A stretch of DNA of 64,000 nucleotides. Origin: Pelotomaculum thermopropionicum SI (GTDB lineage: Bacteria; Bacillota; Desulfotomaculia; Desulfotomaculales; Pelotomaculaceae). Shown here piece by piece: positions 60,506 to 64,000 of the stretch. A program made the position numbers and the translations under genes. The number at the start of each line of letters is the position of its first letter. Within the stretch, counting starts at the first letter, position 1. Under the pieces are notes generated by a model. The model saw only the letters and a list, made by a program, of their open reading frames with translations, ran no database searches and was not told the DNA's origin. Location: NCBI GenBank assembly GCA_000010565.1, contig AP009389.1:2728001-2792000 (forward strand), given 5' to 3'.

Positions 60506-62275
60506 TTAACTTTCCCCGGGCGCGGCAGCCAGGGTAAAGCTGAAGACGGAGCCCTGCCCGGCCTCGCTTTGCACGTCCACCTGCCCGCCGTGCGCCTCGA
60601 TGATCTGCCTGACGATGGCAAGCCCCAAGCCCGTTCCTCCAAGGCTGCGGGAACGGGATTTTTCAACCCGGTGAAAGCGCTCCCAGATATGCGGCAAATC
60701 CTCCGGCGGAATGCCCGGTCCCCGGTCGGCCACCTCCACGGTAATTTTCCCTTCCCGCCCGGCGGCCCGCACGGTGACCGTGCTGCCCGGCGGAGAGTAG
60801 CGGACGGCGTTTTCCAGCAGGTTGGTCAGCACCTGCTCGATGCGGTCCTCGTTACCCAGCATCAGGGGAAGGCCTTCCGGCATCTCCGGCACCACCGTTA
60901 TTTGATGCCGTTCTATCTGCGGCTTCAGCTTGAGAATGACCCGCCCAACCAGGGACGGAACGTCAATCGGGTTGATCTCCCAGCGCACTTTGCCAGACTC
61001 GATCTGGGCCAGGTCCAGCAGTTCGTTGATCAGGCGGTTTAAGCGCAGGGTTTCCTGGTGAATTACTTTCAGATAGCGCTCCCGGGCCTGGCTTTCGCCA
61101 ATGGTGCCGTCCATCAGCGCTTCCAGGAACCCCTGGATGGAGGTAAGGGGCGTGCGCAGTTCGTGCGAAACGTTGGCCACGAAATCCCGCCTTAAAAGCT
61201 CAAGCTTCCTCAGTTCGGTTATGTCCTGCAGCACGCCCACCGCGCCGTAGCTGCCGCCGGCCTCCCGCAGCGGAGCCAGGTGGGCTAAAACAAAGGTCCT
61301 GCCCCCGTCCATTTCAAACTCCGCCGACCTGGGCTCGCCCGACCCGGCAACGGCGCTGAAAAGCCCGGCCAGCCCGGGACAGCACGAAAGCTCTGAGACC
61401 GGCCGGCCCAGCAGCTCCGCCGGGTCTACCTTAAGGGTGCGCGAGATCGCCCCGTTTGCCAGGATCACCTGGCCGCGCCCGTCCACCGCCAGCACTCCTT
61501 CGGTCATGTTGGCCAGGATGTTCTCAATCTTGCCTTTTTCATGCGAAAGGGCGCTGACGGTCTGGTCCAGGGAGGCCGCCAGGTAATTGAAATCTTCGGC
61601 CAGCCGGCCCACTTCGTCGTCGGAGGTCACCTCAACCCTCTGCCGGAAGTTGCCCCTGGCCATTTCCCTGGTAACGGCGCTCATCTGGCTTAAAGGGCGG
61701 GAGATGGAGCGGGACAGCCAGAACCCCAGCAATACGGAAAGCACGACTGCAGCGGCGGCGGCGTAAAGGATCAAAAGCCGCACGGCGTTAACAGTGGCCG
61801 CCAGATCGGAGATGGGGGAGGAAAGAATTAAAGCGCCGGCCACTTCGCTGTTTGCCTGGACCGGCACTACTACCGTCAGCATGGCCTGCCCGTGACGGGG
61901 ATTGAAGCCTCTCTTGCTGACAATTTTGCCCTCCAGCACCTGCCCCGCCTCCTCCGCCGTCAGCCACATCTGAGGAGTGATCCGCATGCCGTAATAGCCC
62001 TGCTCGAGAGCCTCCCTGTTTATTGCCGTCAGCCGGGCATCAAGAAAAATGCCCAGCGTGTAAAGCATAGAATCAAACCGCTGGGACTGGTCCTTTTCCA
62101 GATAACCGGCAATGAACCTGGCCATTTCCTGGCCTTTGCGCTTCAGCTCTCTCTCCTTTGAGAAGTAGAAATAGTTGGCAAAGAGCTGCGACATGGCAAT
62201 GCCGACGGCGGCCAGGGTAACCAGGGTAATTACCAGGTAGGAAACCATCAATTTGGAAAAAAGGCTTTTGCCCAT
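60506..62275 (-). CDS. PhoR-type membrane sensor histidine kinase
   Basis: A 589-residue kinase. Two membrane helices (about 10-32 and 165-187) flank an extracellular sensor; then HAMP, PAS (NILANMTEGVLAVDG), H-box VSHELRTPL, N-box NLLENAVRYS, and G boxes DRGPGIPPE and GGTGLGLAIV. Its start follows the regulator stop directly. Signal unknown; phosphate or cell-envelope sensing is possible by family. Confidence 0.94.
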   Translation of the reverse strand: MGKSLFSKLMVSYLVITLVTLAAVGIAMSQLFANYFYFSKERELKRKGQEMARFIAGYLEKDQSQRFDSMLYTLGIFLDARLTAINREALEQGYYGMRITPQMWLTAEEAGQVLEGKIVSKRGFNPRHGQAMLTVVVPVQANSEVAGALILSSPISDLAATVNAVRLLILYAAAAAVVLSVLLGFWLSRSISRPLSQMSAVTREMARGNFRQRVEVTSDDEVGRLAEDFNYLAASLDQTVSALSHEKGKIENILANMTEGVLAVDGRGQVILANGAISRTLKVDPAELLGRPVSELSCCPGLAGLFSAVAGSGEPRSAEFEMDGGRTFVLAHLAPLREAGGSYGAVGVLQDITELRKLELLRRDFVANVSHELRTPLTSIQGFLEALMDGTIGESQARERYLKVIHQETLRLNRLINELLDLAQIESGKVRWEINPIDVPSLVGRVILKLKPQIERHQITVVPEMPEGLPLMLGNEDRIEQVLTNLLENAVRYSPPGSTVTVRAAGREGKITVEVADRGPGIPPEDLPHIWERFHRVEKSRSRSLGGTGLGLAIVRQIIEAHGGQVDVQSEAGQGSVFSFTLAAAPGES

Positions 62276-62962
62276 TTATCCGGTCACCTCGAACTTGTAG
62301 CCCCGGCCCCAAACAGTCCTGATGTACCGCTTCTCCGACCCGGCCTCCAGTTTCTCGCGCAGGCGCTTGATGTGGGTGTCCACCGTGCGGGTGTCGCCCA
62401 GGTAGTCGTAGGCCCAGACGTTTTTTAAAAGCTGCTCCCGGCTGTAAAGCTGCCCCGGATGGCTCGCCAGGAACCACAGCAGTTCAAACTCTTTGGGCGC
62501 CAGGGCCACCTCGCGACCGTCCACCTCGACCCGGTGGCCGCTATAGTCCACGACCAGGCCGGGAAAGCTCAACACCTTCGGACTGTCCCTGCCGCCCCGG
62601 GCGCGGCGCAGCACGGCCTTAATCCGCGCCACCAGCTCGATCGGGCTGAAAGGTTTGCAAACGTAGTCGTCCGCCCCCAGTTCCAGCCCCAGCACCCGGT
62701 CAAATTCTTCTCCCTTGGCCGTAAGCATGATGATGGGAGTGGCCATGGTTTTCCGGATCTCCCGGCACACCGCCCAGCCGTCCATTTTCGGCAGCATGAT
62801 GTCAAGGATGACCAGGTCGGGATTTGCAAAGCCCAGCTTTGCCAGCGCCTCCTCCCCGTCCCGGGCCACCTCCACCCTAAACCCTTCTTTTTCCAGGTAC
62901 AGCCTGATCAGGTCCTGAACCAGCTCTTCATCGTCCACAACCAGAATGGTGTTTGAAGCCAT
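62276..62962 (-). CDS. OmpR/PhoB-type response regulator
   Basis: About 228 residues. Receiver with VVDDE and phosphoacceptor D in LVILDIMLPKMDG, and a C-terminal winged helix with LAPKEFELLWFLASHPGQ and YIRTVWGRGYKFE. ATG 62962 with GGGGGAAT upstream; a TTG at 62968 is in frame. Partner of the sensor kinase downstream. Confidence 0.95.
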   Translation of the reverse strand: MASNTILVVDDEELVQDLIRLYLEKEGFRVEVARDGEEALAKLGFANPDLVILDIMLPKMDGWAVCREIRKTMATPIIMLTAKGEEFDRVLGLELGADDYVCKPFSPIELVARIKAVLRRARGGRDSPKVLSFPGLVVDYSGHRVEVDGREVALAPKEFELLWFLASHPGQLYSREQLLKNVWAYDYLGDTRTVDTHIKRLREKLEAGSEKRYIRTVWGRGYKFEVTG

Positions 62963-63034
62963 GACCAAATTCCCCCGCCATACGTCCGTTTACCGGAGCA
63001 ACAGAGCAAGTTAAGCCGCCTGAAATGTTTGCCT

Positions 63035-64000
63035 TCAGCCTAACCGGGAAACTGCGTCCTTCAGCATGGTGCGGATGGGCAGATTGTAAGGGCATTTCTC
63101 CTCGCACGCCCCGCATTCCTTGCAGGCGCCGGGCTTCACCTTCATTGCATTGTAGCGCTGGATCGCCCAGCCTTTCAGGTCGTACCGCCGGTAGTAGCCG
63201 TCCAGCAGGAACACCGTGGGAATATCGATCCCAACGGGGCACGGCTGGCAGTATTCGCAGCGCCGGCAGAAGGTTGCCCCCAGGCCGGCCTTCTCCTCTT
63301 CCAGGGCTTTCTTTTCGGCGGGGGACAGATCGAGCGGGCCGCTGCCAACGGCAGCGTTTTGCTCCACCTGCTCCACCGTGTCCATACCCGGTATAACCAC
63401 CGAAACGGGATGGGCCAGAATGTACCGGAGGGCCAGCCCGGCCTGCCGGAAACCGCCCCCGGCCAGCGGTTTCATCACTATCACCCCGGTGTCCGTCCTG
63501 CCGGCCAGGTCCAGCACTTCCTGCACGCCGTTGGTCTCCACCGGGTTAAAGGGAAACTGCACCGTTTCGATGTCTTCCACTTTCATCAGGTCCAGCAGCG
63601 TCTCCTTAACGTGGCTGGTGACGCCGATGTGCCGGACAAGCCCTTCCTTTTTGGCCTCCCGCAGGGCGGCCAGCGCCCCGCCGGCGCCGAGCACCTGCTG
63701 CAAGGACTCCCTGTCCTTCACATTGTGCATCTGGTACAGGTCGATGTACTCCAGCCCCATGACCTCCAGGCTTCGCCTGATATCGGCGGCCATCTTCTCC
63801 CTGGTCCTGGCCATGGATTTGGTGGCAATAATTACATCCCCTCTCCTCTTCCTCAATACGGCGCCCAGCTTCTCCTCGCTGTCGGTATACGCCCTGGCGG
63901 TGTCAAAAAAGTTGATGCCGAGTTCAAGCGCCCTGTTGATTACAGCAGCAGCTTCTTCCCCGGAAATGCGCTGGATGGGTATCCCGCCAAAACCTATTTC
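63035..64000 (-). CDS. aldo/keto reductase with C-terminal ferredoxin domain (5' end cut by window)
   Basis: About 321 codons are visible up to the stop; the start lies beyond 64000. The frame continues upstream of the first in-frame start codon with GFGGIPIQRISGEE and NFFDTARAYTDSEEK, the AKR active-site region (Asp, Tyr), and later VVIPGMDTVEQVEQN. The C-terminal part has two cysteine motifs, CRRCEYCQPCP and CKECGACEEKCPYN, so this is the 4Fe-4S-carrying AKR type common in anaerobes. Substrate unknown. Confidence 0.92.
   Translation of the reverse strand, partial: EIGFGGIPIQRISGEEAAAVINRALELGINFFDTARAYTDSEEKLGAVLRKRRGDVIIATKSMARTREKMAADIRRSLEVMGLEYIDLYQMHNVKDRESLQQVLGAGGALAALREAKKEGLVRHIGVTSHVKETLLDLMKVEDIETVQFPFNPVETNGVQEVLDLAGRTDTGVIVMKPLAGGGFRQAGLALRYILAHPVSVVIPGMDTVEQVEQNAAVGSGPLDLSPAEKKALEEEKAGLGATFCRRCEYCQPCPVGIDIPTVFLLDGYYRRYDLKGWAIQRYNAMKVKPGACKECGACEEKCPYNLPIRTMLKDAVSRLG

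Overview
The window looks like a chromosomal segment of an anaerobic, probably spore-forming Firmicute of the Desulfotomaculum/Pelotomaculum type (inferred). The signs are fairly GC-rich coding DNA with strong GGAGG ribosome sites, a selenocysteine-containing NAD-linked formate dehydrogenase cluster, two DUF362 ferredoxin proteins, nickel-pincer cofactor (Lar) genes, sigma-54 control of an iron alcohol dehydrogenase, and an RND pump with a lipoprotein adaptor but no outer-membrane channel gene. No rRNA, tRNA or CRISPR was seen.

Layout. 1-4068: molybdenum/tungsten cofactor genes (MoeB/ThiF, MobB, MOSC, MoaA), a lone tungstate-type permease, a ModE-like regulator and a MoaD/ThiS sulfur carrier. 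4141-11866: a long leftward run with larE, a larC that ends in a His-rich tail, larB, two unknown small genes, an SDR protein, an Mrp-type ATPase and two DUF362 ferredoxin proteins. 11988-13536: copy 1 of an IS4-family element. 13815-18270: an NtrC-type regulator, its sensor kinase and an Fe-alcohol dehydrogenase with a sigma-54-like promoter. 18610-20449: polysaccharide deacetylase and a LUD protein. 20509-28124: formate channel, OB-fold membrane protein, NuoE-like, NuoF-like, a truncated FdhA-like ferredoxin subunit and selenoprotein FdhA. 28886-33914: housekeeping genes (folate cyclo-ligase, ACT protein, radical SAM/PDZ protein, TsaD, DUF3243, alpha/beta hydrolase).

34127-38024: a Tn554-like transposition module (TnpA, TnpB, TnpC) with no visible cargo and a strongly structured right side. 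38104-41798: small zinc-ribbon protein, rhomboid protease with a non-standard start, sirtuin, PP-loop ATPase and a membrane-anchored Mrr-like protein. 42045-45629: a restriction-modification pair under a promoter with an embedded palindrome, followed by an identical second IS copy that ends 30 bp before thrC. 45659-55431: threonine synthase, NUDIX, HD-GYP, NlpC/P60, carbonic anhydrase, RmuC, Pcm, a cyclic-nucleotide-binding/DUF2225 fusion and a thiamine-binding protein. 55506-60462: TetR-controlled RND pump. 60506-64000: a PhoR/PhoB-type pair and a truncated aldo/keto reductase.

How it fits together (inference). The Mo/W cofactor genes would supply formate dehydrogenase. The NuoE/NuoF-like and ferredoxin subunits would connect formate to NAD(H) and ferredoxin, and the FocA-type channel would move formate, as expected for syntrophic or acetogenic metabolism. 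The accessory regions carry the most unusual signals: a LarC without its second domain, paired repeats over the transposase start site, promoter-embedded palindromes, and the cargo-free Tn554-like module.
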